A stretch of 64,000 nt of DNA, taken from Verrucomicrobiia bacterium (GTDB taxonomy: Bacteria > Verrucomicrobiota > Verrucomicrobiia > Opitutales > Cerasicoccaceae). The stretch covers positions 1-64,000 of the forward strand of contig JAUIAM010000002.1 in assembly GCA_030425485.1 (NCBI GenBank), in the 5' to 3' direction. A model generated the notes under the pieces. It saw only the letters and a list, made by a program, of their open reading frames with translations, was not told the DNA's origin and ran no database searches. Made by a program: the position numbers and the translations under genes. How positions within the stretch are numbered: position 1 is the first letter of the stretch; each line of letters starts with the position of its first letter. Below, piece by piece: positions 9,226 to 17,817 of the stretch.

Positions 9226-10056
9226 TTAGAGCTTACGCTGCGATCGTGTTCGGTGCAAAAACACAAGTGCGATACCGAGCGAAATTACCATCGCTCCGCT
9301 GGCTGGCTCCGGAATAGCGGTTACGGCCCACTGGTCAAACTCACCGTACTGCCCGACTACGGCCGCCGAGACACCGAAGCCGGCGTATTCTGTATTGGCA
9401 TCCGTGAAGAGCGAAACCGTTCCCCAGTCGTAGGATTCACCGTCAAAAACGAAATCGTAAATATTGCCAGCAGTTCCTGTAATCGTTCCAGAGATGTCTA
9501 CCTTATATGACATGGTGTGAAACACGCTATCATCCCAGGTGCCAATGTAGTCGAGCGTGGCGGCAGCGGCACCAGTAGAGGAGGCTTCGCCTTGCCAGAG
9601 GACAAGCCGTCCCGAGTCGGCATTCACGAAGACACCGTACATATCGGTCATGGAATCGGTGGTAAACTGCACGTCGCTCCAAAAGCCAAGATAAACGCCA
9701 CGGCCTGTACGTGCCGGCGAATTATTCGTCAGGGTTCCAGTGCTAAAGGTCGACGAAATCTGCAACTGGTCAGGCTTGGCGAATCCAGCAGCATCAGCCA
9801 GGGATATGGCACCCCCGACATTTGTGTACATTCTGGCCGTTCCCGGGGGGTTAATGTTTACCGCCGTGGAGTAAGTCGCGTTGTTGGTAACTTTAACATA
9901 GTTACGCCCATCAATGGTCGCGATGTTCGGCGTGCGGTTCTGGTTGACATCTCCGGGTGTCGAAAAATCGTCGGCGATGTAAACCTGCGCTTGTACGCCG
10001 AGGGGAAGGAGCATTGCAGCTAGCGCAAGCCCGCTCGTGAGGAGTAGTTTTTTCAT
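9226..10056 (-). CDS. PEP-CTERM sorting domain protein
   Basis: A 276-residue exported protein. It begins MKKLLLTSGLALAAMLLPLG with cleavage near VQAQ, and ends in IPEPASGAMVISLGIALVFLHR plus a basic tail. That ending is the PEP motif, transmembrane segment and positive cluster of a PEP-CTERM signal processed by exosortase. The middle (residues ~25-240) is a beta-sandwich-like region starting YIADDFSTPGDVNQNRTPNI, common in Verrucomicrobia PEP-CTERM proteins and possibly lectin-like. I chose ATG 10056 because it starts the signal peptide; the longer frame to 10182 runs into the upstream regulator gene. It follows that regulator by 50 bases and precedes the prepilin-like gene. No enzymatic motif is visible. 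It is likely a surface or matrix protein produced with the glycosidases. Confidence 0.9.
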   Translation of the reverse strand: MKKLLLTSGLALAAMLLPLGVQAQVYIADDFSTPGDVNQNRTPNIATIDGRNYVKVTNNATYSTAVNINPPGTARMYTNVGGAISLADAAGFAKPDQLQISSTFSTGTLTNNSPARTGRGVYLGFWSDVQFTTDSMTDMYGVFVNADSGRLVLWQGEASSTGAAAATLDYIGTWDDSVFHTMSYKVDISGTITGTAGNIYDFVFDGESYDWGTVSLFTDANTEYAGFGVSAAVVGQYGEFDQWAVTAIPEPASGAMVISLGIALVFLHRTRSQRKL

Positions 10057-10106
10057 AGGGATAATTGAGGGTTTTGTTTGAATTAAAGCATTACGAGAAT
10101 TGAAAA

Positions 10107-11225
10107 CTAGGAACTTCCCCTGGGCTTGAAGTCCACCGGAAGCACAACCTCTTCCGGCTCGCGAGATTGATCGGCCAGGCATTTAATCAAAAGTTCGGCC
10201 GAAGCTACGCCGAGCTCTCGCATGGGATTACTGACCGTCGAAAGCGCAGGAGTACTCGCTACGGCCTCCTTAATGTCGTCGTAGCCGACAATCGCGATAT
10301 CCTCTGGAACGCGGACACCCCGGCGGGCGAGTTCTTCCATACACGCCAGGGCAAAAAAGTCGTTAACGCAAACGATGGCGTCGGGCCCATTGTCCTGTCC
10401 CAGCAGACGATCCATCGTCTCCACCAGCGAGGCCTTGAAGTCATGCATAGGGCTAGCAGACTCGATGTCCCCCAACAGCTTTCTATCGTAAAGCACTCCA
10501 TGATCGCTCAAGGCGTCGCGGAAACCTTCAAAGCGGGCCGAAACCGAATAAACGCTCTGCCTGTTACCCACCCAGGCGATACGCTTGCGCCCCCTCTCCA
10601 GCAGATGCGACGTCGCCTGATAGGCGCCAGAATAGTCGTCCGAGGTAACGGAGTTAAACTTAATACCCGGCACCCAGCCCACCAATACAAGCGGAAACTT
10701 ATCCGCCTTGAGCTGAATGAGCTTCTCCAGCATGTCGCCATAGGCCACGGGAAAAATGATGGCCCCATCCAACGGCAAATCGGTCAGGTGCGCGATACTA
10801 TCCACTTCCTTCTGCGGATCGCGACGCGAGTCAAAAAGCACTGGGCGTATGGTCGTTGCCCCGCTCTTGCTCTTCGCCGCGAGGACGTCCTGTATCCCTG
10901 CAACCAGCGCATGGGTAAACTCATCGTCAATACTCGGGAGCACCACACCAATGGACTGGGCGCGGGCCTTTCTTTCGGCCACATAGATGCCGCGACCAGG
11001 GATCGAATACATCAAGCCGTCCCGGATCAGTGCATTCACCCCCTGGCGAATCGTCAGGTGGTTTATCCCCCCGAGCATCTCACAAAACTCTTTACGCGGC
11101 GGCAAGGCTTCCCCAGGAGCTAGGTCTCCCGCCTCGATACGCCCCCGAAGCCAATGCTCTACTTGCTGGTGAAGCGGGAGCGCTGAGGTCGCATCGCGCT
11201 GAAAAGTATCCAAGGTCTCTTTCAT
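10107..11225 (-). CDS. GntR-type DNA-binding domain with LacI-type sugar-sensing domain (AraR-like regulator)
   Basis: A 372-residue transcription factor. Residues ~10-80 form a GntR winged helix (SALPLHQQVEHWLRGRIEAG, then LTIRQGVNALIRDGLMYSIP). Residues ~90-372 are a periplasmic-binding-protein-like effector domain of the LacI/GalR type, including SIGVVLPSIDDEF, GWVPGIKFNSVTSDD, RIAWVGNR and VPEDIAIVGYDD. The same architecture is known from Bacillus AraR, where a sugar relieves repression. It is first in a minus-strand run of PEP-CTERM, prepilin-like, GH-A, GH78 and GH92 genes, with only 50 bases to the next gene. It therefore probably controls that run in response to a released sugar. ATG 11225 is the only sensible start. 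It faces the deoR-type gene across a 250 base gap. The effector is unknown. Confidence 0.9.
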   Translation of the reverse strand: MKETLDTFQRDATSALPLHQQVEHWLRGRIEAGDLAPGEALPPRKEFCEMLGGINHLTIRQGVNALIRDGLMYSIPGRGIYVAERKARAQSIGVVLPSIDDEFTHALVAGIQDVLAAKSKSGATTIRPVLFDSRRDPQKEVDSIAHLTDLPLDGAIIFPVAYGDMLEKLIQLKADKFPLVLVGWVPGIKFNSVTSDDYSGAYQATSHLLERGRKRIAWVGNRQSVYSVSARFEGFRDALSDHGVLYDRKLLGDIESASPMHDFKASLVETMDRLLGQDNGPDAIVCVNDFFALACMEELARRGVRVPEDIAIVGYDDIKEAVASTPALSTVSNPMRELGVASAELLIKCLADQSREPEEVVLPVDFKPRGSS

Positions 11226-11442
11226 GTATGCTGCACTATATACAGGTATGTTTCCATTAGGCGCAAGGTTATTTTTGCAGAAAAAACAACCACCGCCCCC
11301 AATCAGCCACGTGCCCCTGCCCCACGGAACCGCAAACCGTAGCGCTCCGCCATGAGGCCGAGAGCCATGCCAGCCAATTGCAGGATCTGCATCCCCCTGC
11401 TAACAATCGATCGGTCAATTGAGCAAAAACATTTGACTGATT

Positions 11443-11468
11443 CGATCAAATACGATCATTTTCGATCA
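11443..11468 (+). promoter_or_regulatory. three CGATCA boxes with exact 10 bp period
   Basis: CGATCA occurs at 11443, 11453 and 11463, ending seven bases before the ATG of the DeoR-type regulator. A related CGATCG lies at 11408. DeoR-family proteins often bind short direct repeats phased on the helix, so this looks like an autoregulatory operator covering the translation start region. Function is inferred from spacing and position. Confidence 0.55.
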
Positions 11469-11475
11469 TCGCATT

Positions 11476-12243
11476 ATGACGACCTTTGACCGCAGACAGC
11501 TAATACTCGATCTCGTTCGCCAGAACGGGAGTGTCACGGTGCAGTCCCTGATCGAGGCGGTGAACACTTCGCCGGCCACACTCCGGCGCGATTTGTCCGC
11601 ACTTGAAACCGAAGGCAAAGTCATCCGCACCCACGGGGGAGTACTCCACCCGCGCAGACTCTCCACTGAGCCGAGTTTCTCCGTAAAGCAGCAGCAGGCT
11701 CCCGCCGAAAAGCGCCACATTGCCCGCAAGGCCGCAGAGTCGATCCCGGCCGGAGCGACTGTCTTTATTGACGCGGGTACGACCTGCCTTGAGACAGGTA
11801 TGGCCCTGCTGGAGCGGAACAAAAATCAGATTTACACGAACTCCCTCCCGCTGCTCTATCTCGGCTGCAATCACCCGGGCAAAGTGACCGCACTCGGAGG
11901 CGAGGTGCGCTCGATCAGCCGTGCCCTCGTGGGCGGCATCGCACTGGGCTGGCTAGAGCATTTGAATTTCGACTACGCCGTCATCGGGGCATCCTCCCTC
12001 GATGCCGATGCGGGAGCCTTCACCACGGAGCTGAATGAGGCTCAGCTCAAAAGCCAAGCTATCCAGCACTCGGAGATCGCTCTGCTCGTGGCCGACAGTG
12101 GCAAGCTATCCTCCAACGCGCCCGTTAAATTCGCCAAATGGCAGGATTTCGATCACTGGTTTACGGACAAGCGCCTCTCTCCTTCGACCAAGCGTCGCAT
12201 CCGCAAAAGTTTACCCGTCACCACCATTTCAACCTCAGATTAA
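11476..12243 (+). CDS. DeoR family transcriptional regulator of sugar metabolism
   Basis: A 255-residue DeoR-type repressor. Residues 1-57 hold the helix-turn-helix (RRQLILDLVRQNGSVTVQSL, then TSPATLRRDLSALE) and the characteristic RTHGGVL segment. Residues ~75-235 are the DeoR sensor domain with the phosphosugar-isomerase-like motif IPAGATVFIDAGTTC. Family members usually sense a sugar phosphate. It is the first gene of a plus-strand operon, and its stop is two bases before the next start. That gene is aldolase-like, followed by a lyxose/mannose isomerase, a PfkB kinase and a GH38 mannosidase. The likely inducer is therefore a fructose- or mannose-derived phosphate, which is an inference. 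Three phased CGATCA boxes immediately upstream suggest autoregulation. Confidence 0.93.
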   Translation: MTTFDRRQLILDLVRQNGSVTVQSLIEAVNTSPATLRRDLSALETEGKVIRTHGGVLHPRRLSTEPSFSVKQQQAPAEKRHIARKAAESIPAGATVFIDAGTTCLETGMALLERNKNQIYTNSLPLLYLGCNHPGKVTALGGEVRSISRALVGGIALGWLEHLNFDYAVIGASSLDADAGAFTTELNEAQLKSQAIQHSEIALLVADSGKLSSNAPVKFAKWQDFDHWFTDKRLSPSTKRRIRKSLPVTTISTSD

Positions 12244-12245
12244 GC

Positions 12246-13289
12246 ATGCCTAAAAGCCTGGATCAGAAGTTAGCCCGCATCCTTGCGGGCAAATCGAACC
12301 GCGAGGACTTCATCATCGCCGACGCCAAAGACGCAGACATGGCCTTTGGCATCACTGCACCTGGGCCGAACCGGGCCGGGAAATGCCCCCACGGCTACAA
12401 TGAAGCCGAAGGCTGCTGGAAGACCCTGGCCGACTACCAATCCCAGATCCGCGATGTCATCAAGCAATCCATCGTGGACATCGTGCTGCTTTCAGCCTCG
12501 AACCTCGAGCGCCTGGCCATCGAGGAAAAACTCTTCCGCAACTCCTCCGTCACCCCCGCTGCCCGTGCCAATGACACGACCGATGTCTGGGCCGTGCGCG
12601 GAGGAACATACGCCAACTACCCCTCGCGCCACTTTCGCACCGCCACGCTGGACCACATCATGCATGGCAAGCTGCAAACCTACCCGAACAAGCCTTTCAC
12701 CGGTGCGGACCTCGGCCTCTATTCGATTACCTTCACCAATGATTTGGATTGGGATCACCGGGCGTTGGAGGAGTTTCATGACTTTCGCCTCGAAGCGGAG
12801 AAAAAGCAGTTCCGCTACTTCCTCGAAGTCTTCAACCCCAATGTAGACACAGGCATCGACCCCGAAAAAATCGGCGGTTTTCTAAACGACAGCATCATCC
12901 GCTGCTTGGCCGGTGTAACGCGCTCCGGCCGCCCCATCTTTCTAAAAATTCCCTATAACGGCCCCGGCCCGATGGAGGAGCTTGCCTCCTACGACCCGTC
13001 GCTGGTTGTCGGCATCCTCGGTGGCAGCTCAGGCACCACCCTCGACGCCTTTCAACTCATCCACGACGCCCAAAAGTACGGCGCCCGCGTCGCCCTCTTT
13101 GGCAGAAAAATCAACCTCTCCGAACACCCGCTGGCCTTCATTGAGTTCCTGCGCGCCATCACCGACGGAAACATCTCCCCCGTCGAGGCCGTACGCGCCT
13201 ATCACGGCGTCTTGCAGCAGCAGGGCATCCGGCCCATTCGCTCACTCGAGGACGACCTTCAACTATCCTCCACCAAGAAAAATTACTAA
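12246..13289 (+). CDS. aldolase-like beta/alpha-barrel protein
   Basis: A 347-residue protein that appears to be a TIM barrel. Visible elements include IIADAKDADMAFG near residue 23, DIVLLSASNLERLAIEE near 78, RYFLEVFNPN near 190, FLKIPYNGPGPMEEL near 232 (Lys 234 is a candidate Schiff-base lysine) and VVGILGGSSGTTLDAFQLI near 255. The last segment resembles the phosphate-binding glycine strand of class I aldolases of the DhnA/LacD kind. It is not close to any named enzyme I can recall. Downstream come an isomerase five bases away and a PfkB kinase. I infer that it cleaves the phosphorylated ketose made by those two enzymes. ATG 12246 follows the DeoR stop by two bases; earlier in-frame starts lie inside deoR. 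A non-aldolase sugar-phosphate enzyme is possible. Confidence 0.75.
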   Translation: MPKSLDQKLARILAGKSNREDFIIADAKDADMAFGITAPGPNRAGKCPHGYNEAEGCWKTLADYQSQIRDVIKQSIVDIVLLSASNLERLAIEEKLFRNSSVTPAARANDTTDVWAVRGGTYANYPSRHFRTATLDHIMHGKLQTYPNKPFTGADLGLYSITFTNDLDWDHRALEEFHDFRLEAEKKQFRYFLEVFNPNVDTGIDPEKIGGFLNDSIIRCLAGVTRSGRPIFLKIPYNGPGPMEELASYDPSLVVGILGGSSGTTLDAFQLIHDAQKYGARVALFGRKINLSEHPLAFIEFLRAITDGNISPVEAVRAYHGVLQQQGIRPIRSLEDDLQLSSTKKNY

Positions 13290-13293
13290 CCCC

Positions 13294-13866
13294 ATGAAGC
13301 GCTCCGAAATCAATGCCATCTATGAAGAGGCCAAGGCATGCTTCGAAACGCACGGTTGGGCTTTGCCACCAGTCCCGCGCTGGGATATAACCGACTTCGG
13401 CCTGGGCAAGTTCGCAGACTACGGTCTCGTCCTGATAAATCTGGCCGAAGAGCAAGAGTACTGTGAAAAACTGATGTATGCCCGCCCCGGCCAGCGTACT
13501 CCGGCCCATACCCATGCCAAAAAGAAGGAGGACATCATATGCCGCCACGGTGCCCTCGCTCTCCAGCTATGGAAGCACCATCCCGACAAAGCGGATGCGG
13601 AAGAGCGCTTCGACCTGCAGGTCAATGGTGCCGCGCGCTCCCATGCTGGCGGTGATGTCCTCGTCTTGAAGGCGGGCGAGCGCATCACGCTCACGCCGGG
13701 CATTTATCATGCATTCTGGCCGCAATCAGAAGCCTGCATCATCGGCGAAGTTTCGACGGCCAATGATGACGCCAATGACAACTTCTTCGTTGATTCCGCT
13801 ATCGGACGATTCCCCGGCATCGAAGAAGATGAGCCCGCTCGCATTCGCCTGATTAGCGAGCCCTGA
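13294..13866 (+). CDS. D-lyxose ketol-isomerase family cupin (D-mannose/D-fructose isomerase candidate)
   Basis: A 190-residue cupin. The metal-binding set is visible: H72 and H74 in PAHTHAKKKEDII, E79 in the same block, and H139 in TPGIYHAFWP. These match the D-lyxose isomerase family (EC 5.3.1.15), as do the surrounding RPGQRTPAHTH and LKAGERITLTPG segments. Characterised members interconvert D-lyxose with D-xylulose and also D-mannose with D-fructose, using manganese or a similar metal. Length fits the family. The gene follows the aldolase-like gene by four bases and precedes a PfkB kinase, in an operon ending in an alpha-mannosidase. Mannose is therefore the more likely physiological substrate here, by context. 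The start ATG 13294 lies directly after the upstream stop. Confidence 0.88.
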   Translation: MKRSEINAIYEEAKACFETHGWALPPVPRWDITDFGLGKFADYGLVLINLAEEQEYCEKLMYARPGQRTPAHTHAKKKEDIICRHGALALQLWKHHPDKADAEERFDLQVNGAARSHAGGDVLVLKAGERITLTPGIYHAFWPQSEACIIGEVSTANDDANDNFFVDSAIGRFPGIEEDEPARIRLISEP

Positions 13867-13959
13867 ATCACACCCTCTTGTCCCCATCCCCAGCTCGGCA
13901 ACCCCAGTGGATAAGTTCAACCCGGCCCGGCTGCTTCAACCCGTTTAGGAAACATCATC

Positions 13960-14967
13960 ATGACACGCAAAGGCATCCTTCTTGCCGGAAACTGGATAAT
14001 CGACCACGTAAAGCTCCTCGATAGCTGGCCCCATCAGGATGGCTTGGCCACGATCCTCGAACAATGCGACGGCAACGGCGGCTGCCCTTACAATGTTGCC
14101 AAGGATATCGCCAGGCTGCAGCCCGACATGCCGCTGTATGCGGCTGGGCTATTGGGTGATGACGCCGACGGAAAGGCGATCCTGGAGGATTGCCACGCCC
14201 ATGGCATTGATACCAGCCGCATGAGCACCTGCAAGGAAGCACCGACCTCATACACGGACGTGATGACCGACAGCACGTCAGGCCGCAGAACGTTTTTCCA
14301 CCAACGCGGCACCAACGCACTGCTGAACCCAGAGCACATACAGCTGGACGCATGCCCGGCCCGACTCTTTGTCATGGGCTACTTCGGCCTGCTCGACACA
14401 CTGGACGCGGTTAGGCCCGATGGCAGCAATGGTCACGCCGAGGTCTTTGCCATGGCATCGGAGGCTGGCATGCTTACGTGCGCCGATTTAGTCAGTACGC
14501 CTTGCGACTTTCCGGCCATCGTCGGCCCCAGCCTTCCCCACCTTGATATCCTCGTGCTCAATGAATGGGAAGCCGCACAACTGACAGGCACCGATAGCCC
14601 GGACGAGGATGCGGTCGACCCGGATGTGCTCAAAGCCCAAGCCGAAGAGCTACTTGGGCGCGGTGTACGGCAGGCAGTGGCCATTCATTACCGAGAAGGA
14701 GCAGTCGTCGCAACAGGCTCCGGTCAATGCCATGTCCAAGGCTCGGTGCTCATGCCACAAGAGCGTATTCGCGGCGCAGCCGGTGCAGGGGATGCCTTCT
14801 TTGCCGGGCTGATTTACGGAGTCCATGAAGGCTGGCCTATCGCAGAAAGCGCAAAGTTGGCCGTCAGTACCGCAGCCGCATCCCTGGAAGCTCCGACTTG
14901 CTCGGACGCCGTGCGCACCTGGCAGGAGTGCCTGGCCCTGGGTCACGAGCTCGGCTTTCGCAGCTAA
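13960..14967 (+). CDS. PfkB family carbohydrate kinase
   Basis: A 335-residue ribokinase/PfkB-type kinase. The N-terminal sugar-binding region contains GNWIIDHVKLL and the dinucleotide-like CDGNGGCPYNVAKDIARL, where family members have the GG-x-N-A motif. The C-terminal signature RGAAGAGDAFFAGLIYG carries the catalytic Asp (about residue 278) and anion-hole glycines; the usual leading DT is replaced by GA. It transfers phosphate from ATP to a sugar or sugar phosphate. Position after the lyxose/mannose isomerase (93 bases) suggests fructose or fructose phosphate as substrate, but adenosine, ribose or 2-keto-3-deoxy acid kinases share the fold. The GH38 gene starts 23 bases downstream. Confidence 0.9.
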   Translation: MTRKGILLAGNWIIDHVKLLDSWPHQDGLATILEQCDGNGGCPYNVAKDIARLQPDMPLYAAGLLGDDADGKAILEDCHAHGIDTSRMSTCKEAPTSYTDVMTDSTSGRRTFFHQRGTNALLNPEHIQLDACPARLFVMGYFGLLDTLDAVRPDGSNGHAEVFAMASEAGMLTCADLVSTPCDFPAIVGPSLPHLDILVLNEWEAAQLTGTDSPDEDAVDPDVLKAQAEELLGRGVRQAVAIHYREGAVVATGSGQCHVQGSVLMPQERIRGAAGAGDAFFAGLIYGVHEGWPIAESAKLAVSTAAASLEAPTCSDAVRTWQECLALGHELGFRS

Positions 14968-14989
14968 ACCTGATATTCACTCCGTCCCC

Positions 14990-17758
14990 ATGAAGAAGGC
15001 ATCCGCCAAGAAACAGTCGGCGCAGACGCGCAAGGTTCACTATGTGCTCAGCACACACTGGGATCGTGAATGGTACCAGAGCTTTCAGGACTTCCGTCGC
15101 CGCCTGGTTCACTTACTCGACCGACAACTTGACGACATCGAGCGTGGCGCACTCAAAGGCCCGTTTACCACAGACGGCCAAGCGATTATCTTGGATGACT
15201 ACCTGGAAATCCGTCCACAAAGGCGTAAGCAGATCGAGCAATTCGCCGCCTCCGGAAAGCTGAACATCGGCCCCTGGTATGTGCTGCCAGATGAGTGGCT
15301 CGTCTCGGGCGAGTCCATTATCCGCAACTTGCGGCTGGGGAGAGAAATCGCTCGCTCGTACGGTGGCACACCATCGTCTGCGGGCTTTGTGTGTGACCTG
15401 TTCGGGCATATCAGCCAATTACCTCAAATCGCCCAAGGCTTTGGAATACGCGCAGGACTCGTCTGGCGCGGATTGGAACCACGGCCATCAGCTCACATCA
15501 TCTGGCGTGGAGCCGACGGCACAGAGCTCCCATGCTATCGCTTTGGACGAGCTGGCTACTGCGACTATTCATGGGATGTCCGACGAAACACCGAACACCG
15601 CGTCACCTTTGATAAGGCAAAAGCACTCCAAGACCTGAAAGCTTTCCTGGATAAAGAGGCTGCACGGTCGGATATTCCACCCATGCTGTTATTTGACGGC
15701 GGGGATCATCTGGAGCACGAGCTAGACCACTACAATCTGCTTTTAGAGCAGAAACCGGGAAATGACTTTCCCTACGAGATCATCCACAGCACTTTAGACG
15801 CTTACCTCGAAGAACTGCTCGATCATGCCTCAGAGATAGGCGATGTGGTCGAAGGAGAATTGCGTGAACCCGGTGCTCTTTCCGGAGATAAGGACCAGCA
15901 GTGGCTCATCCCCGGAGTGCTATCCAGCCGCGTCTGGATTAAGCAGGCCAATGTCGCATGCCAATCCCTCCTCTGCCAGTGGGCAGAACCCTTTTCTGTG
16001 CTCGATTCGCTGCTGACAGGTGCTCCCGCTCCTCACGGCTTTCTGGATGTCGCATGGCGATGGCTGCTGCAAAACCATCCCCACGATTCCATTTGCGGGT
16101 GCAGCATAGATGAGGTTCACGAGGATATGAAGTACCGCTTCGCCCAGACGCAGCAGATTGCCACCGGCCAGATCGATGAATCCCTGCGTTCGCTGGCGGC
16201 CTCGGTCTCAGGGAGCATCAGCCGTGGTGAACTCCGGGCGCTGGTTGCCAATCCCCTTCCCCGCACTGTCGACGAAATACTAAGCGTGACACTGCAACTT
16301 CCTGCCCAATGGGGAAGCTATCAGGAATTCTTTGGCTTCGAGCCCAAACCCGCATTTCGCATCTACGACGCTGACGGGAATGAGCTTTCCTATCAGCTAC
16401 TGACTAAGAAAATGACGCAAGGCAAACTGCGGATCAACCCAGTCAAGTACCCTGAGCCCTATAAGACGAACGACTTAACAGTAGCAGTTCGGCTAAAAAT
16501 TCCCGCGCTTGGCTACACCACCTTGACGGTTAGAGAAGGCATCAAGTCCGAAGCATCAGGCCCCATTGCGCCCGCCACCCTGCCGACACGCCATCCGCTT
16601 TCTCCCGGCCTGGCCACGAGCGAGCGCTCCATGGCCAATAAGCGTCTCTCTGTCACCATCGAAAGCAATGGGACCCTAACCCTAAAGGATCTCCACCGTG
16701 GTCACACCTACTCGCGCCTGCTTACCTTCGAGGATTGCGCCGACATAGGTGACGGCTGGTTCCACGGGCAGGCAGTCAACGATCAGGTCTTCGTCTCCAG
16801 TGCCGCTCAGGCGGATGTCGCTATGGTGCACAACGGACCGCTCCTGTGCCGCTTTCGCGTACGCGTCACAATGAACCTGCCTGAAGATTTTGTAACGGAC
16901 AGAGGTGTCCGCTCAGAAACACTCATACCGATGGTCATCGAAAACCTCGTTACCCTGCGTGCCGACGCAGACCATGTCGAGATCACTACCACGGTTGATA
17001 ACAACATCAGGGACCACCGCTTGCGGGTGCTGTTCCCCACGGGTGCCAGCACCGCCAGCACATACCTCGCTGACGGTGCATTCGATGTAGTCGAGAGAAA
17101 TATTGGCCTGCCGCAAAATCATCACTTGGGGCGCGAGTTAGCCGTGGAGGGCACACCCCAACAATCGTGGACAGCGGTAGCCGAAGACAATCGCGGCCTG
17201 GCCGTCGTCTCCTGCGGCCTGATGGAATCCGCCGTCCTGGATTTTACAGACAAACCTATCGCCCTGACTTTGTTTCGTGCGACACGTCGCACCGTCTTTA
17301 CCGATGGACAACCGGAAGGCCAGCTCCAGGAACGTATGTCCTTCAATTACCGGCTATACCCAATGGCGGATGAGCCTGATCGGCGCGCACTTTGCGAAGC
17401 AGGCGTAGAGCTAGCCTCCGGCTTCCGCACCGCGCAATTAACCGAGCAAGATCTCGCCATCTACCGGAGCGGTAAAGCCGAGCTAAAACCAGCCATGTCA
17501 ATGTTACTTCTGGATGGCCCTGCGATTCTAAGCAGTGTGCGGTCCGTAGATAACGCTGTTGAAATACGGCTGAGTAACCCCTGCAATAAAAAGGTAGCAG
17601 TCACACTCGAACTAGCGACGCAACTTTGGAAAGGCAGGAGCATAACATCCGTTAATTTCGAAAGCATACCCAAAGGACCTGCGAAAAAAGCGGCACAACA
17701 GCATAACTTGACACTCGGGCCTAAGGAAATCGTCACCTTGAGATACTCCCCGCAGTGA
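14990..17758 (+). CDS. GH38 alpha-mannosidase
   Basis: A 922-residue alpha-mannosidase. The zinc-binding pair sits in STHWDREWYQSF (His 23, Asp 25) and the catalytic nucleophile in GFVCDLFGHISQLPQ (Asp 136). A further zinc His is in NHPHDSICGCSIDEVH near 365. The C-terminal two thirds are the beta-sandwich domains usual for GH38 (galactose-mutarotase-like fold). No signal peptide is present, so it acts inside the cell on imported mannosides, like MngB or archaeal-type enzymes. I chose ATG 14990 because it follows the kinase stop by 22 bases; the longer frame overlaps the kinase gene. It closes the DeoR-led operon and is convergent with the rhamnosidase gene at 17818. Release of mannose would feed the isomerase and kinase upstream. 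Confidence 0.93.
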   Translation: MKKASAKKQSAQTRKVHYVLSTHWDREWYQSFQDFRRRLVHLLDRQLDDIERGALKGPFTTDGQAIILDDYLEIRPQRRKQIEQFAASGKLNIGPWYVLPDEWLVSGESIIRNLRLGREIARSYGGTPSSAGFVCDLFGHISQLPQIAQGFGIRAGLVWRGLEPRPSAHIIWRGADGTELPCYRFGRAGYCDYSWDVRRNTEHRVTFDKAKALQDLKAFLDKEAARSDIPPMLLFDGGDHLEHELDHYNLLLEQKPGNDFPYEIIHSTLDAYLEELLDHASEIGDVVEGELREPGALSGDKDQQWLIPGVLSSRVWIKQANVACQSLLCQWAEPFSVLDSLLTGAPAPHGFLDVAWRWLLQNHPHDSICGCSIDEVHEDMKYRFAQTQQIATGQIDESLRSLAASVSGSISRGELRALVANPLPRTVDEILSVTLQLPAQWGSYQEFFGFEPKPAFRIYDADGNELSYQLLTKKMTQGKLRINPVKYPEPYKTNDLTVAVRLKIPALGYTTLTVREGIKSEASGPIAPATLPTRHPLSPGLATSERSMANKRLSVTIESNGTLTLKDLHRGHTYSRLLTFEDCADIGDGWFHGQAVNDQVFVSSAAQADVAMVHNGPLLCRFRVRVTMNLPEDFVTDRGVRSETLIPMVIENLVTLRADADHVEITTTVDNNIRDHRLRVLFPTGASTASTYLADGAFDVVERNIGLPQNHHLGRELAVEGTPQQSWTAVAEDNRGLAVVSCGLMESAVLDFTDKPIALTLFRATRRTVFTDGQPEGQLQERMSFNYRLYPMADEPDRRALCEAGVELASGFRTAQLTEQDLAIYRSGKAELKPAMSMLLLDGPAILSSVRSVDNAVEIRLSNPCNKKVAVTLELATQLWKGRSITSVNFESIPKGPAKKAAQQHNLTLGPKEIVTLRYSPQ

Positions 17759-17817
17759 TCTCTCCCACGAGCGTTAATAGAGCTACGAGATATCAAAGGA
17801 AGATGGGAATAGCGCGC

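Noticed and set aside
10167-11123. 318-residue plus-strand frame
   Set aside because: Complement of the hybrid regulator gene, whose domains are convincing on the minus strand.
12138-12245. Extended start of the aldolase-like gene inside deoR
   Set aside because: The added segment overlaps the conserved end of the DeoR protein; ATG 12246 directly after its stop fits operon spacing better.
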